From positions 62,001-126,000 of the forward strand of contig CALFMO010000004.1 of the NCBI GenBank assembly GCA_937879855.1: 64,000 nucleotides of DNA, written 5' to 3'. Source of the stretch: an uncultured Acidobacteriaceae bacterium (GTDB lineage: Bacteria; Acidobacteriota; Terriglobia; Terriglobales; Acidobacteriaceae). Under the pieces are notes generated by a model. The model saw only the letters and a list, made by a program, of their open reading frames with translations, did no database searches and was not told the DNA's origin. This document shows positions 16,293-25,706 of the stretch, in pieces. Each line of letters opens with the position of its first letter. Position 1 is the stretch's first letter. Position numbers and translations under genes: made by a program.

Positions 16293-18719
16293 ATGATCAA
16301 CTGGTTCCAGGATCTCCGCTACGCAATGCGGCAGTTGCGCAAGTCTCCCGGATTCACCATCACCACAGTTTTGACGCTCGCCATGGCCATTGGCGCGAAC
16401 GCCGTAGTTTTCAGTGTTCTGAATGGGCTAATCTTGCGGCCTCTCAATGTGCCGGATGCGCAGAGTCTATACGTCGTCGAGCGCGCGAGTGATAAGGAGA
16501 CGACCCAGTCGTATCCCGATTATCTCGACCTGCGCGACCGCAACCACAGTTTTGATGGGCTGACCGCTTATAGCGTTAATCAGGTAGCGCTAAACACGGG
16601 CGAAGGTCCGTCGATGGAGTGGAGCATCGAAACGAGCGGCAACTATTTTGACTCATTGCGTATTCGGCCTTATCTCGGCCGTTTCTTTCACGCCTCTGAT
16701 GAACACGGTCCGAATAGCGCGCCGTATATGGTGCTGAGTTATGCCTACTGGCACACCCATTTTCATGATGATCGTGGCGTGCTCGGCCGTACGGTTCAGA
16801 TTAACCAACATCCGTTTACGGTCATCGGCGTAGCGCCGCCTGAATTTCGTGGAACCATTGTGTTCTTCTCCCCCAATTTCTTTGTACCAATAGTGAACCA
16901 CGAGCAACTCGACGGGATAAATGACCTGAACGACCGCGCCAGGCGATGGGTATTCATGGTTGTGGGCCACTTGAAGCCTGGGGTTAGCGTGTCAGAGGCA
17001 ACCGCCGATCTGAACTCAATCGGGTCCTATCTCGAGAAAACTTATCCTAAGGACGAACGCCAGGCGGGCTTTGCCTTGGCGCGGCCAAATCTTCTGGGGG
17101 ACCAGTTTGCCCCTGGCGTGCAGGCATTCATCGCTGGATTGATGTTGCTGGCAGGGTTGATCCTGCTGGCCGCATGCGCCAACCTGGGCAGCCTGTTCAC
17201 CGCGCGCGCCGCCGACCGTTCCCGGGAAGTAGCTCTGCGGCTCGCGCTGGGCTCAAGCCGCAAACGCGTTCTGCGAGGTTTGTTCACCGAAGCCGTGCTG
17301 ATTTCGCTCGTCGGCGGAGCCATCGGATTGTGGGCCAGCATGTTGTCCTTGCGCCGGTTGAGCGAGTGGCAGCCCTTTGGGAATTTTCCCATGCATACGC
17401 CGGTGGATCCTGACGCGACGGTTTATGGACTGGCTGTGCTGCTGAGTTTAGTCAGCGGATTGCTGTTTGGTTCAGTGCCGCTGAGGCAGGTGCTCCGCAT
17501 CAGCCCGTATGAGGTCGTCAAGTCGGGAACGGCGGTGAGAGTTGGACGGCGGATTACAGGCAGAGACGTGTTGCTGGCCGTGCAAATTTCGCTCTGCGCT
17601 GTCCTGGTCACGGCTTCGCTGGTTGCGGTGCGTGGCCTGGTGCACGCTCTGCACGGGAATTTCGGTTTCGAACCGGAGCATTCGATGTTGGTAGGCGCCG
17701 ATCTGAACACGGCCGGTTACAGTGGCGATCGAGTGGCTCCAATGCAAAAGCGAATGCTTGATGCGCTCACGGCGATCCCTGGCGTAGAGTCTGTTGGATT
17801 AACCGACGCGCTGCTGCTCAACGATTCAAACGGCTCGAATGTCTTTTCCGATGGAAGTACTGATCTGCGGCCATCGAATGCTGCCGCCAGCGCCTACACG
17901 TACCACATATCCCCGGAATACCTTCGCGCCGAGGGCACTGTCTTGCTCTCCGGACGCTCCTTTACCTTACATGACGACGCAACCTCGCCACGCGTAGCCA
18001 TCGTGAACCGGGAGTTTGCACGAAAGATTCTTGGCTCAGTGGCAAATGCCATCGGCGGTTATTTCAAGATCCCGGATGGCTCCCGCATACAAGTGGTTGG
18101 AGTTACGGAAGACGGAAAATACTCTGCACTCACCGAAGATCCGCACCCAGCGATGTTTCTCCCCATCCTGCAATGGCCGTCGAACTCCGCATGGATCGTA
18201 GTGCGTTCGAACCGCGCTCCGGAGCAATTGGGAGCAGTCATCAGGAGCACGTTGAATCAACTCGAGGCCGGACTGCCGGTTGTGATTGAGATGCGGCTTG
18301 ATGAAATCGGTGGAGTCCTCTTCCCTTACCAGATGGCCTCAGTATCGCTGGGCGTGATGGGCGGAATGGGGGCGATGCTGGCTGTCACTGGCATCTTCGG
18401 AATGGCTGCGTACTCGGTCAGCAAGCGGCTGCGCGAGTTGGGCATCCGTGTTGCCCTCGGCGCGCAACGCAAGGAAGTGTTAAAGGCGGCTCTGGGACGC
18501 GCCTTCAAATTGCTGGCTTTTGGCTCTGCGGTTGGACTGTTCCTCGGAATCCTGGCTAGCCGGATTCTCGCATTTATCGTGTACCAGGCAACTCCGCGCG
18601 ATCCGCTGGTATTGGCCGGTGTTGTTCTAGCGATGGCATTGCTGGGACTGCTGGCTACGTGGATTCCGGCACGACGCGCTCTTTCCGTTGAGCCCGCGAT
18701 ATTGCTGCGCGAGGAGTGA
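16293..18719 (+). CDS. ADOP-type MacB-like permease (double FtsX domain)
   Basis: About 808 residues from the ATG at 16293, chosen over 16266 because GGAGGGGAG lies directly before it. Short motifs LRYAMRQLRKSPGFTITTVLTLAMAI mark the Acidobacteria-expanded ADOP permeases. There are two MacB_PCD/FtsX halves. The first FtsX block spans about 280-420, with loop ADRSREVALRLALGSSRKRV. The second MacB_PCD follows a helix near 440, and the last FtsX block starts near 690 with KRLRELGIRVALGAQRKEVL. It ends RRALSVEPAILLREE. No ATPase is adjacent. Substrate and partner are unknown; the family is abundant in this phylum. Confidence 0.93.
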   Translation: MINWFQDLRYAMRQLRKSPGFTITTVLTLAMAIGANAVVFSVLNGLILRPLNVPDAQSLYVVERASDKETTQSYPDYLDLRDRNHSFDGLTAYSVNQVALNTGEGPSMEWSIETSGNYFDSLRIRPYLGRFFHASDEHGPNSAPYMVLSYAYWHTHFHDDRGVLGRTVQINQHPFTVIGVAPPEFRGTIVFFSPNFFVPIVNHEQLDGINDLNDRARRWVFMVVGHLKPGVSVSEATADLNSIGSYLEKTYPKDERQAGFALARPNLLGDQFAPGVQAFIAGLMLLAGLILLAACANLGSLFTARAADRSREVALRLALGSSRKRVLRGLFTEAVLISLVGGAIGLWASMLSLRRLSEWQPFGNFPMHTPVDPDATVYGLAVLLSLVSGLLFGSVPLRQVLRISPYEVVKSGTAVRVGRRITGRDVLLAVQISLCAVLVTASLVAVRGLVHALHGNFGFEPEHSMLVGADLNTAGYSGDRVAPMQKRMLDALTAIPGVESVGLTDALLLNDSNGSNVFSDGSTDLRPSNAAASAYTYHISPEYLRAEGTVLLSGRSFTLHDDATSPRVAIVNREFARKILGSVANAIGGYFKIPDGSRIQVVGVTEDGKYSALTEDPHPAMFLPILQWPSNSAWIVVRSNRAPEQLGAVIRSTLNQLEAGLPVVIEMRLDEIGGVLFPYQMASVSLGVMGGMGAMLAVTGIFGMAAYSVSKRLRELGIRVALGAQRKEVLKAALGRAFKLLAFGSAVGLFLGILASRILAFIVYQATPRDPLVLAGVVLAMALLGLLATWIPARRALSVEPAILLREE

Positions 18720-18791
18720 GCTACTGCCTCTAGGGCATGTAACCAAGATTGCTACCAACAAGCCCTACCCCTCAGAGGCAAAATAAAGGGC

Positions 18792-19046
18792 ATGAGTAAA
18801 GCTTGGCTGGTATGTTGCCTGCTTCTCGCCGGTTGCGCGGCGCAGAAACAGCCGGTTGCGGCGACACCGCCCCCGATACGAAGCCAGCTGCCACCATCCA
18901 CTGCCGAACTCATCCAACACTGTGTCGTTGTCAAGGAAGAGAATGCCAATACGGTAACCTGCAGTTGCCTACCCGAGACCACCGTCATCGATTCAAAGAC
19001 GCATCACGTCACACTGGTTTGCAAAATAATGAAAGAAGAAAAATGA
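18792..19046 (+). CDS. Small lipoprotein, function unknown
   Basis: 84 residues. A short signal sequence MSKAWLVCCLLLAGC carries a clear lipobox (LAGC), then a Pro/Gln-rich linker and a small domain with three cysteines (HCVVV, TCSCLP, VCKIM). AAAGGGC precedes the ATG. It is probably anchored in the envelope. I do not recognise a named family. It lies 56 bp before the selenoprotein-like gene and might share its transcript. Confidence 0.75.
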   Translation: MSKAWLVCCLLLAGCAAQKQPVAATPPPIRSQLPPSTAELIQHCVVVKEENANTVTCSCLPETTVIDSKTHHVTLVCKIMKEEK

Positions 19047-19102
19047 AACGGGACGGAGAGTGGCGGACCCATTAGAATCGTACGAAGAGCATTGGAGAAA
19101 AA

Positions 19103-19369
19103 ATGAAGATCGAGATCGTTCATTGCCCCACCTGACACAACAACAACGCCAAGGTCACGAGTCTCGTGGCCCTCATCAAGCAGCGCCTCGGCGTTGAGGC
19201 TGTCACTAAGCCTGGGAGCACCGGTCAGTTCGAGGTCTTCGCCGATGGCGAGAAAGTCGCCGAGCGCGGGGGAAACTGGTTTACGCGCAGCTTTGGCGCC
19301 GGCTATCCCGATCTCGAAAGCGTGGTCGAGCGGCTCGAGAAACGCAGTGCGAGTGGCACCGCGCGGTAA
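19103..19369 (+). CDS. SelW/Rdx-family selenoprotein (UGA read as selenocysteine)
   Basis: 88 residues if TGA at 19133-19135 is read as selenocysteine. The start is MKIEIVHCPTU, where C8-x-x-U11 is the redox motif of the thioredoxin-like Rdx family (SelW, SelT, SelH). After the TGA the frame stays open to TAA and continues with family features: a helix VTSLVALIKQRLGVEAV, the strand block KPGSTGQFEVFADGEKV and a C-terminal GAGYPDLESVVERL helix. GGAGAAAAA precedes the ATG. A strong hairpin follows the TGA (19153-19171). The gene would be missed or called as a fragment from 19166 by ordinary gene callers. No Sec machinery gene lies in the window. Role: thiol redox, inferred from family. Confidence 0.85.
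19153..19171 (+). promoter_or_regulatory. Candidate bacterial SECIS hairpin
   Basis: GGTCACGA-GTC-TCGTGGCC is an 8-bp stem (one G-U pair) with a 3-nt loop that starts with G. It begins 17 nt after the UGA; the loop begins 25 nt after it. As I recall the bacterial SECIS rules, the element lies in the coding region just behind UGA, has a small loop with a G in the first two positions and a spacing of roughly 16-37 nt. This hairpin meets them. Confidence 0.75.
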
Positions 19370-19440
19370 ATGCATTTCGTCTCGAACGCGCCCGATCTGT
19401 CATGCGCTGAACTCTCGCGGCAAACGTCCGAGCATTCTTT

Positions 19441-22400
19441 CTAAAAATCGAAGCGCGCTCCAAACTGCAACTGCCGCGCGCCGTATAGCGCGCCTGACGT
19501 AGACGTCCGGGTCGCGAAGGTAGATGAAGGCACCAGACAGCCGTTCACATGGCCTGTGCACACTCCGGATCCTGGCTTGGAGTAGGTGTATGCAGTGGTG
19601 TTGACCCCTCCCACGATTGTGCTGTTGAAGAGGTTAAAAGCATCCACCATGAAGTTGAGTCGATACCGCTCGACGAAGGTGAACCCGCGTCCCAACCGGA
19701 AATCGACCGTAGTGTAGTTGGGGAGAGTGTAGGAATTGCGCCCCAGCCAGGAAACCCGCCCTCCCGTTGGTCCGGCAAAGGTGCTGACTTCAGCTCCCGT
19801 CATGCCGCCATCGCCCGGTAGCGCCGTTCCCAGAATCGAAGTGCCGATGAGCGCGGTGTACGGCTGACCTGTCGCAGCCGTAACGATGGCGGAACTCATC
19901 CATCCATTCGCCACCTGCCGGACGAGCGCATTGCCAAAGTCGCTTCCCACCCTGGGTTCCCAGACGACGCTCCCGACAAACCGGTGCCGCTGGTCGAGGT
20001 CGGAATAGGCATAGTCTCTCCTGAGGTTGTAAGGATCGAGAATGCCGTCGGTGCCGAAGAATGTTCCGTTGGTGCCGGCGGTTTGGCCGTCGTCGAGCGC
20101 CTTGCTGAACGTGTAATTGAACAACAACTCCACGTTGTGGCTCATGGGTTTTCGCAGGGTCAGCACCAGGCCGTTGTACCAGGAATTAATCACGCTGGCC
20201 TGGTTGAGAATGAGGCCGGTATTGGGATCAATTCGTGCCGTATAGAACGGAACCGTCGCGGTGAGGGCGGTCGCGTTGGTGGAGGGGAGAACGTCGTAGC
20301 TTTTCGTTCCCGTAGACGGCGCAACGTTGGAATCGTAGCTGGCGGGTAGATGCAGACCGCGCGTCAAAAGATAAGTAGCGGAGACAGTCATGCTACCTGG
20401 CAGTTGCCGCTCCAGCGACACTTCGCCCTCATGTGCGCGCGGATTCACGAAGTTCGGGTTCATACCGTGAGCGGCGGACGAGTTCGCAGGCAGCGTACCA
20501 CCAGGAATGCCGACCGTGGGCGTGAGCGCTCCCGCAAATGGGGCTGCGAGCGCCGGGCCTGGCGGCGTGAAGAACACGTTGGGAAAAGTCGGCGCGCAAC
20601 TGACGATCCCGCTCGGGCCGCATCCATTGAAGGTCTGCTGGAACACTCCATTTTCCACTCGCAACGCGTAGTAGGTGCTGTTGGAAGTCTTGCCGTAAAA
20701 AATTCCATAGCCGGCACGCAACACGGTGTTGCCGAGGAATTGCCAGGCAACTCCCAAGCGGGGAGCGATGTCCTTCTTGTCGATATTGAGAGTCGAGGTG
20801 TAATAGCTCAGCAGCGGCGTCGCAGTATTCGGCCGGGGAGGGGCAGGAATGTGCTGCAGATCGTAGCGCACGCCCAGGTTCAGCGTGAGATTGGACTTCA
20901 CCTTCCATGTATCTTCGACATATGCGGCATAGTCGTCGTCATAGAAATCATCTTTTCCGACGTGCGTGATCGGATCATTCACCTGCGTGAAGCTGGCATA
21001 GTGTTTCCCCGTTTTGCCATCTGGCAGTCCGGTCACCGGATTGTTAAGACTCGCTCCAACCGCATCCCCAAGCCACATGCAGAACGTTGCATTGGCCCCA
21101 GCGGGACATTTGTCGATGGCGGAGGTGGAATTGTAGCTGTAGTTTCCGTCCCCTTGGAACAGGTTGACCAGCAATTCGTGAATGAAATTGAAATCAACGC
21201 CCATCTTCAAGAAGTGCTTGCTCTTGACGATCGAAAAATTGTCCGAAATCTGGTTGCGGTGTTCATCCGGGAAAGCCGGGCGCGGAAGCGCAGAGGTCTC
21301 ACCGTAGGAGGCGATATTCAAAAGAGAAGCCGACGGGCCGGGTGAGTTGGTAGTGTCAAACTCGAAGTCGCGTCCCCATTGATAGCGAACTTCGTTCACC
21401 TTGTTGCTGGAGATGTTCATCGTCCAGTTTGCAATGAAGAACCGCTCGTGAGTTCCGCCGTTTCCATTCTGGGTGGCGCCGCCGTTATTGACCGTGGGAG
21501 CGGTGTTGTAACCGTAAGGCTCTTTCCAGTTCTGGAGATTGAAGACTGCCGACAAGTGATTGGACTGATTCAACTGGTAATCAAGCTTCCCCAAGAAGAC
21601 GTCTTGCTTCAAGTCACGGGGAAACGCGCCCAGCAACCCGGTTGTGATAAAGCTCTTGGCGCTGGAACATTGGGCGGCTGTAACCGCCGCGGGGCATACG
21701 AAATTATTGAGGGCGGAGGTCGGTGTGGTGGAAGTATAGAGAATCGGGTTGACCTTCCGGAACCCGTCGTAGGTGCCGAACAGGAATAACTTATCTTTGA
21801 TGATTGGCGTTCCCACGCTCCCGCCAAACTGATTCTGCTGGTGCACTGTCTGGGTCTTGATCCCCTTGAATTTCGAAAGGGGATCGAGGGCGTTCATGTC
21901 TGGATATCGCAAATTGTAGAAGAGATCCCCATGCAGCTGATTCGTGCCAGACCTGGTTACCGCGTTCACCACTCCGCCCGCGGCTTGACCTAATTCCGCG
22001 CTGTAATTGCTGGCGGCAACTTCAAACTCCCGAATCGAGTCGGCGCTATAAACATAAGAAACGATGATTGCCCGTCCACGCGCCTCCGAGAAAAACGCCT
22101 GGTTGTTATTTGCTCCGTCGACCGAGTTCCCGTTGTACAGTCCCGAAATTCCGCGGAAGCTGCTCAAACCACTGTTTCCGTCTGTGGTCACTGCCGGAGT
22201 AAGCAGCACGAAATTTTCCCAACGCCGCGCCGCAATCGGCAACCCTTCCACCTGGTTCTGGCTCACGACCTGGGCGGATGATGTCTTGTCAGTCTCCAGC
22301 ACCGGCGTTGTTTCCGTTACCGTGACCACGGTTCTCGTTCCCTGCACCGGCAACTGGATATTTACCGCCATGCGGTCCCCGACATGGACGACGACGTCCT

Positions 22401-22710
22401 TGTGGATCACGTTCTCGAAGCCCCCTTTGCTGGCCGTGATCTCGTAGTTTCCCGGCTGCAAGTACGGAGCAACGTAAATGCCCGAACCGTTGGTCGTATA
22501 GCGAGACTCGGTACCGGTATCGGCATTTCGCACGACAACAACTACGTCCACCACTGGGAGGCCGGTAGGATCCGTCACCGTTCCAGTGACGGCTCCGGTG
22601 GCTGTCTGCGCATACGCCAGCTGTTGCGGTGCCAAAGCCGCGATCGTGAGAAGACACAATCCAACAATACCCAGCCAACTGCCGCGGGATGCTGCAACTC
22701 GAGTTCGCAT
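19441..22710 (-). CDS. Oar-type TonB-dependent outer-membrane protein
   Basis: About 1089 residues from the ATG at 22710, selected because AAGGAGGAGAAG precedes it. A signal peptide ends near AQQLAYAQ, followed by a carboxypeptidase-regulatory-like fold (TGAVTGTVTDPTGLPV to about residue 110). A plug-like region has LPIAARRWENFVLLTPAV and AAGGVVNAVTRSGTNQLHG. A long beta-barrel follows, ending GARQLQFGARFDF with C-terminal Phe as expected for BamA-dependent insertion. Acidobacteria have many of these; ligands are usually complex carbohydrates or peptides, but none can be assigned here. It resembles the protein at 59985-63749. Confidence 0.92.
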   Translation of the reverse strand: MRTRVAASRGSWLGIVGLCLLTIAALAPQQLAYAQTATGAVTGTVTDPTGLPVVDVVVVVRNADTGTESRYTTNGSGIYVAPYLQPGNYEITASKGGFENVIHKDVVVHVGDRMAVNIQLPVQGTRTVVTVTETTPVLETDKTSSAQVVSQNQVEGLPIAARRWENFVLLTPAVTTDGNSGLSSFRGISGLYNGNSVDGANNNQAFFSEARGRAIIVSYVYSADSIREFEVAASNYSAELGQAAGGVVNAVTRSGTNQLHGDLFYNLRYPDMNALDPLSKFKGIKTQTVHQQNQFGGSVGTPIIKDKLFLFGTYDGFRKVNPILYTSTTPTSALNNFVCPAAVTAAQCSSAKSFITTGLLGAFPRDLKQDVFLGKLDYQLNQSNHLSAVFNLQNWKEPYGYNTAPTVNNGGATQNGNGGTHERFFIANWTMNISSNKVNEVRYQWGRDFEFDTTNSPGPSASLLNIASYGETSALPRPAFPDEHRNQISDNFSIVKSKHFLKMGVDFNFIHELLVNLFQGDGNYSYNSTSAIDKCPAGANATFCMWLGDAVGASLNNPVTGLPDGKTGKHYASFTQVNDPITHVGKDDFYDDDYAAYVEDTWKVKSNLTLNLGVRYDLQHIPAPPRPNTATPLLSYYTSTLNIDKKDIAPRLGVAWQFLGNTVLRAGYGIFYGKTSNSTYYALRVENGVFQQTFNGCGPSGIVSCAPTFPNVFFTPPGPALAAPFAGALTPTVGIPGGTLPANSSAAHGMNPNFVNPRAHEGEVSLERQLPGSMTVSATYLLTRGLHLPASYDSNVAPSTGTKSYDVLPSTNATALTATVPFYTARIDPNTGLILNQASVINSWYNGLVLTLRKPMSHNVELLFNYTFSKALDDGQTAGTNGTFFGTDGILDPYNLRRDYAYSDLDQRHRFVGSVVWEPRVGSDFGNALVRQVANGWMSSAIVTAATGQPYTALIGTSILGTALPGDGGMTGAEVSTFAGPTGGRVSWLGRNSYTLPNYTTVDFRLGRGFTFVERYRLNFMVDAFNLFNSTIVGGVNTTAYTYSKPGSGVCTGHVNGCLVPSSTFATRTSTSGALYGARQLQFGARFDF

Positions 22711-22997
22711 CTTCTCCTCCTTTAGACAGCCCTCTTGGGATTCCAGACGTACCGAAAGATAATGGCGCATAGAGTAGAGCCTTCCTTCACTGTTGGCAAA
22801 CTCAGATTTCTAATTTGTTAGATTTTTATGGCGTGATTCAGAATGGGGGAAACGAAGATTTACACGTCTTGCTAGACGGTTGTCAACCATAGGGCAGTGA
22901 ACTGTGACAAACGTCTCTGCCCGTTCCCGAACACCTTAAATGATGCGCGATCCGGGTGTTATACTCGTAACTCAAAATCCCTCAGGAGCCTACACGA

Positions 22998-23171
22998 ATG
23001 TCAGCACCTAGCCGCCGGCCGGAAATTCGCCGGCGCCGTACCCGCAAAGAGAAGATCGTCCAGTTGCGCAAGCGCCTGGCCGCCGCCAAGACCGACGCCG
23101 ACCGCACCCGCATCACTGCAAAGCTGCACAAGCTTGCAATTCTGTCGCCCGGTCAGCCGCTGCTGAAATAA
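22998..23171 (+). CDS. Small basic protein (57 residues, DUF6800-like)
   Basis: The reading frame starts MSAPSRRPEIRRRRTRKEKI and continues as a charged helix (LRKRLAAAKTDADRTRITAKLHKL) to a TAA at 23169. CAGGAGCC lies 9 bases upstream of the ATG and TATACT at 22960-22965 could be its -10 box. Composition and length resemble small proteins I know as DUF6800 in Planctomycetes and Acidobacteria, though I cannot confirm it. The high Arg/Lys content suggests nucleic-acid or ribosome binding. The 287-base gap before it, back to 22710, shows only a short TCTAA-N4-TTAGA dyad at 22809-22822. Confidence 0.75.
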   Translation: MSAPSRRPEIRRRRTRKEKIVQLRKRLAAAKTDADRTRITAKLHKLAILSPGQPLLK

Positions 23172-23182
23172 ATAGGAGCATT

Positions 23183-24361
23183 TCAGTCGGCGGCGGGCTG
23201 TTGGGAAGCATGGGCCGGGCTCCCTTGAGCAATCTGGTCGTAGGCCTCTAAAATCCGCCGCACCGATTTTTCCCAGGAAAACTTTGCCGCCTGCTGGTAA
23301 CCGCGTTCCTTCATGCGGTCGCGCAGCGACTGGTCCAGGAGCACGCGGTGCAGGGCGCGCATGATCTCAAACACGTTTTCGGGGTTCACCAGGACCGCCG
23401 CGTTCCCCACCACCTCCGGCAACGACGAAACGTTGGAAGTCACCACCGGAGTTCCATGCACCATCGCTTCCAACGGAGGCAGACCGAAACCCTCATACAG
23501 TGACGGGAAGACGAATACCTTCGCCTGGTCATAGAAAATCCGCAGCACTTCAATGGGAATGAATCCCAGGAAGCGCACATCATTCTGCACCCCGCTGCGC
23601 ACCACAGTTCGCCGCAAATCCGGATTGCCGGAAAGGTCATCTCCAATGATGATCAATTTCAGGTCGGGATACGCCTGGTCCTTCTCCAATTCCGTCTTTA
23701 ATGCCGAAAAAGCTTCGATCATGCGCACGACATTTTTGTGCGGACTGATTCTTCCCGCATAGAGCAGGAAGGGATAGGTCACCTGGTAGCGGCGCGCGAT
23801 CAAGTCGCGGTCCGCCGCGCTGGCGTGGCCGTGCAGAAAACGTTCGTCAATGGCGTTGTAGACCACCTCGACGCGGTCCGACGGAATGTCGAACAGCTTT
23901 TCGATTTCGTTGCGCGTGAAATTCGATACCGCAAAAATTCGCGCCGCTCCGGCCAGGACCCGTTTGGTCATCTGAAAATAAAGCGACCGCCAGAAGCCAC
24001 TCTGCTCGCGGGCGCGCGACAAGTGCTCGAGCATGTCGTGCACCGTCATGACGTAGGGACAAGGCAGCAAACGCGGAACCGAAAACAGGTTGGGAATATG
24101 AACCAGGTCACAATGCTGCCGCTGGAGGGCAGTGCGGAACTCGCGGTATCCAGGGACCGAACGTTCGGGCGCAAGTAGTGGAACGGTTTGGAAGTTGGGC
24201 GGCAGGGCGCCGATTTCTTCGACCTTGGTTGGAGAACCGATCAAAACAAATTCGTTCTCGTGGTCGAGCCGGCCCAGCGTGCGAACCACGTTGCGAATAT
24301 AAGTCCCAACGCCGAACTCGGTCATCCGCCGTATGTCGATGGCGATCTTCACCGCTGGCAT
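23183..24361 (-). CDS. Family 4 glycosyltransferase
   Basis: 392 residues with the two Rossmann halves of GT-B enzymes. The N-terminal half has IRRMTEFGVGTYIRNVVR and the His-containing MTVHDML. The C-terminal half has LLYAGRISPHKNV, then FPSLYEGFGLPPLEAM (the E-x7-E motif) and GTPVVTSNVSSLPEVVGNAA. This resembles mannosyl/glucosyltransferases acting on exopolysaccharide or lipopolysaccharide with nucleotide-sugar donors. It is a retaining enzyme by family. It lies just downstream of glyA with 34 bp between them, so co-transcription is possible although the functions are unrelated. The acceptor is unknown. Confidence 0.9.
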   Translation of the reverse strand: MPAVKIAIDIRRMTEFGVGTYIRNVVRTLGRLDHENEFVLIGSPTKVEEIGALPPNFQTVPLLAPERSVPGYREFRTALQRQHCDLVHIPNLFSVPRLLPCPYVMTVHDMLEHLSRAREQSGFWRSLYFQMTKRVLAGAARIFAVSNFTRNEIEKLFDIPSDRVEVVYNAIDERFLHGHASAADRDLIARRYQVTYPFLLYAGRISPHKNVVRMIEAFSALKTELEKDQAYPDLKLIIIGDDLSGNPDLRRTVVRSGVQNDVRFLGFIPIEVLRIFYDQAKVFVFPSLYEGFGLPPLEAMVHGTPVVTSNVSSLPEVVGNAAVLVNPENVFEIMRALHRVLLDQSLRDRMKERGYQQAAKFSWEKSVRRILEAYDQIAQGSPAHASQQPAAD

Positions 24362-24395
24362 TTAACCACAGAGCACGCGTCGGAACACAATGGAA

Positions 24396-25691
24396 TTATG
24401 CCCTAACTTCAGCTTGGGCTTTCGCCCGGCGTTCGGCATAGAGCGGAAACGCCTCGCAGAGATCGAGCACCTGCTTGCGGATTTTGCTTAGAACCGAAGC
24501 ATCGCTTCGGTGCAGAAGCGCTTCGGCGATCCACCGGCCGATCTGGCTCATCTCAGTCTCTTTCATGCCGCGGGTAGTCAGGGCGGGAGTCCCGATGCGA
24601 ATGCCGCTCGGCTTCAGCGGCGGATTCGTATCGAACGGAATCGCGTTCTTGTTAACCGTGATTCCTGCCTCGCCCAGCGCCTTTTCGGCCTCGCTGCCGA
24701 GCATGCCCTTCGAGAACACGTCGACCAGCATGAGGTGTGTGTCGGTGCCTCCGGAAATGATTCGGAAGCCTTCATCGCTGAGCGATTGTGCCAGCACCTT
24801 GGCATTGGCAACAATCTGGCGCGCGTACTCTCGAAACTCAGGCTGCATAGCCTCCTGGAAGCACACCGCCTTGGCGGCGATGATATGGACCAGCGGCCCA
24901 CCTTGCATCCCCGGAAATACGACCTTGTCGATGGCCTGCCCGAATTCGGCCTTGGAAAGAATCATTCCCGCGCGTGGACCGCGCAGAGTCTTATGCGTAG
25001 TCGAGGTCACGATGTGCGCATGCGGCACCGGCGAAGGATGCGCGCCGCCCGCCACGAGTCCGGCAAAGTGCGCCATATCGACCAGATAAAGCGCGCCCAC
25101 TTTGTCCGCAATCTGGCGCATGCGGGCGAAATCGATGATGCGCGGATAGGCGCTGCCGCCGCCGATGATCAGCTTCGGGCGTTCGCGCTCGGCGAGTTTT
25201 TCCAACTCGTCATAGTCGATGGTTTCGGTCTCTTTGGTAACGCCGTAAGGGACGATCTTGTAGGTTTTGCCAGAAAAATTCAGATGGTGGCCGTGCGTAA
25301 GATGCCCGCCATGTGCCAAGTTGAGTCCCAGTATCGTGTCGCCGGGCTGCAGCACAGCAGCATACGCTTCCATGTTCGCCTGCGACCCCGCATGAGGCTG
25401 CACATTGGCATGCTCGGCGCCGAATAGTTGTTTCGCGCGGTCACGTGCCAGGTTCTCAACGACATCGGTGAACTCGCAACCACCGTAGTAACGCTTGCCC
25501 GGATATCCCTCGGCATATTTGTTAGTGAACACCGAGCCTGCGGCTTCGAGCACTGCTTCACTAACGAAGTTTTCCGAGGCTATCAGTTCGAGACCCTCGT
25601 GCTGGCGGCGGGTCTCGTTGTCAATCGCGGCGGCAATCTGGGGATCTGCCTCGAAGAGCGGGCGATACATTGCTGCTGTCTTTACAGTCAT
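24396..25691 (-). CDS. glyA: Serine hydroxymethyltransferase
   Basis: 431 residues, full length. The PLP enzyme interconverts serine plus tetrahydrofolate with glycine plus 5,10-methylene-THF. Motifs include LIASENFVSEAVLEA near the N-terminus, EGYPGKRYYGGCE, the LNLAHGGHLTHGH region, DMAHFAGLVAGG, and the PLP lysine in VTSTTHKTLRGPRAG. The C-terminal domain carries GIRIGTPALTTRG. It begins 15 bp after the acetyltransferase gene, so the two form one transcript. No glycine riboswitch can fit in that gap. Confidence 0.98.
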   Translation of the reverse strand: MTVKTAAMYRPLFEADPQIAAAIDNETRRQHEGLELIASENFVSEAVLEAAGSVFTNKYAEGYPGKRYYGGCEFTDVVENLARDRAKQLFGAEHANVQPHAGSQANMEAYAAVLQPGDTILGLNLAHGGHLTHGHHLNFSGKTYKIVPYGVTKETETIDYDELEKLAERERPKLIIGGGSAYPRIIDFARMRQIADKVGALYLVDMAHFAGLVAGGAHPSPVPHAHIVTSTTHKTLRGPRAGMILSKAEFGQAIDKVVFPGMQGGPLVHIIAAKAVCFQEAMQPEFREYARQIVANAKVLAQSLSDEGFRIISGGTDTHLMLVDVFSKGMLGSEAEKALGEAGITVNKNAIPFDTNPPLKPSGIRIGTPALTTRGMKETEMSQIGRWIAEALLHRSDASVLSKIRKQVLDLCEAFPLYAERRAKAQAEVRA

Positions 25692-25706
25692 GATGAGTTC
25701 CGTTTC

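Noticed and set aside
19133..19135. TGA in the SelW-like gene as a nonsense mutation or pseudogene
   Set aside because: The frame continues with clear family features on both sides, the codon sits at the exact CxxU position, and a SECIS-like hairpin follows. Recoding fits better than decay.
20350..21345. Forward frame of 331 codons inside the TonB-dependent receptor
   Set aside because: Complement of the receptor gene; composition is the usual high-GC shadow (Arg/His-rich), with no motif.
24510..25427. Forward frame of 305 codons over glyA
   Set aside because: Shadow of a well-supported SHMT gene.
25692..25706. Glycine riboswitch before glyA
   Set aside because: Only 15 bases separate glyA from the acetyltransferase gene.
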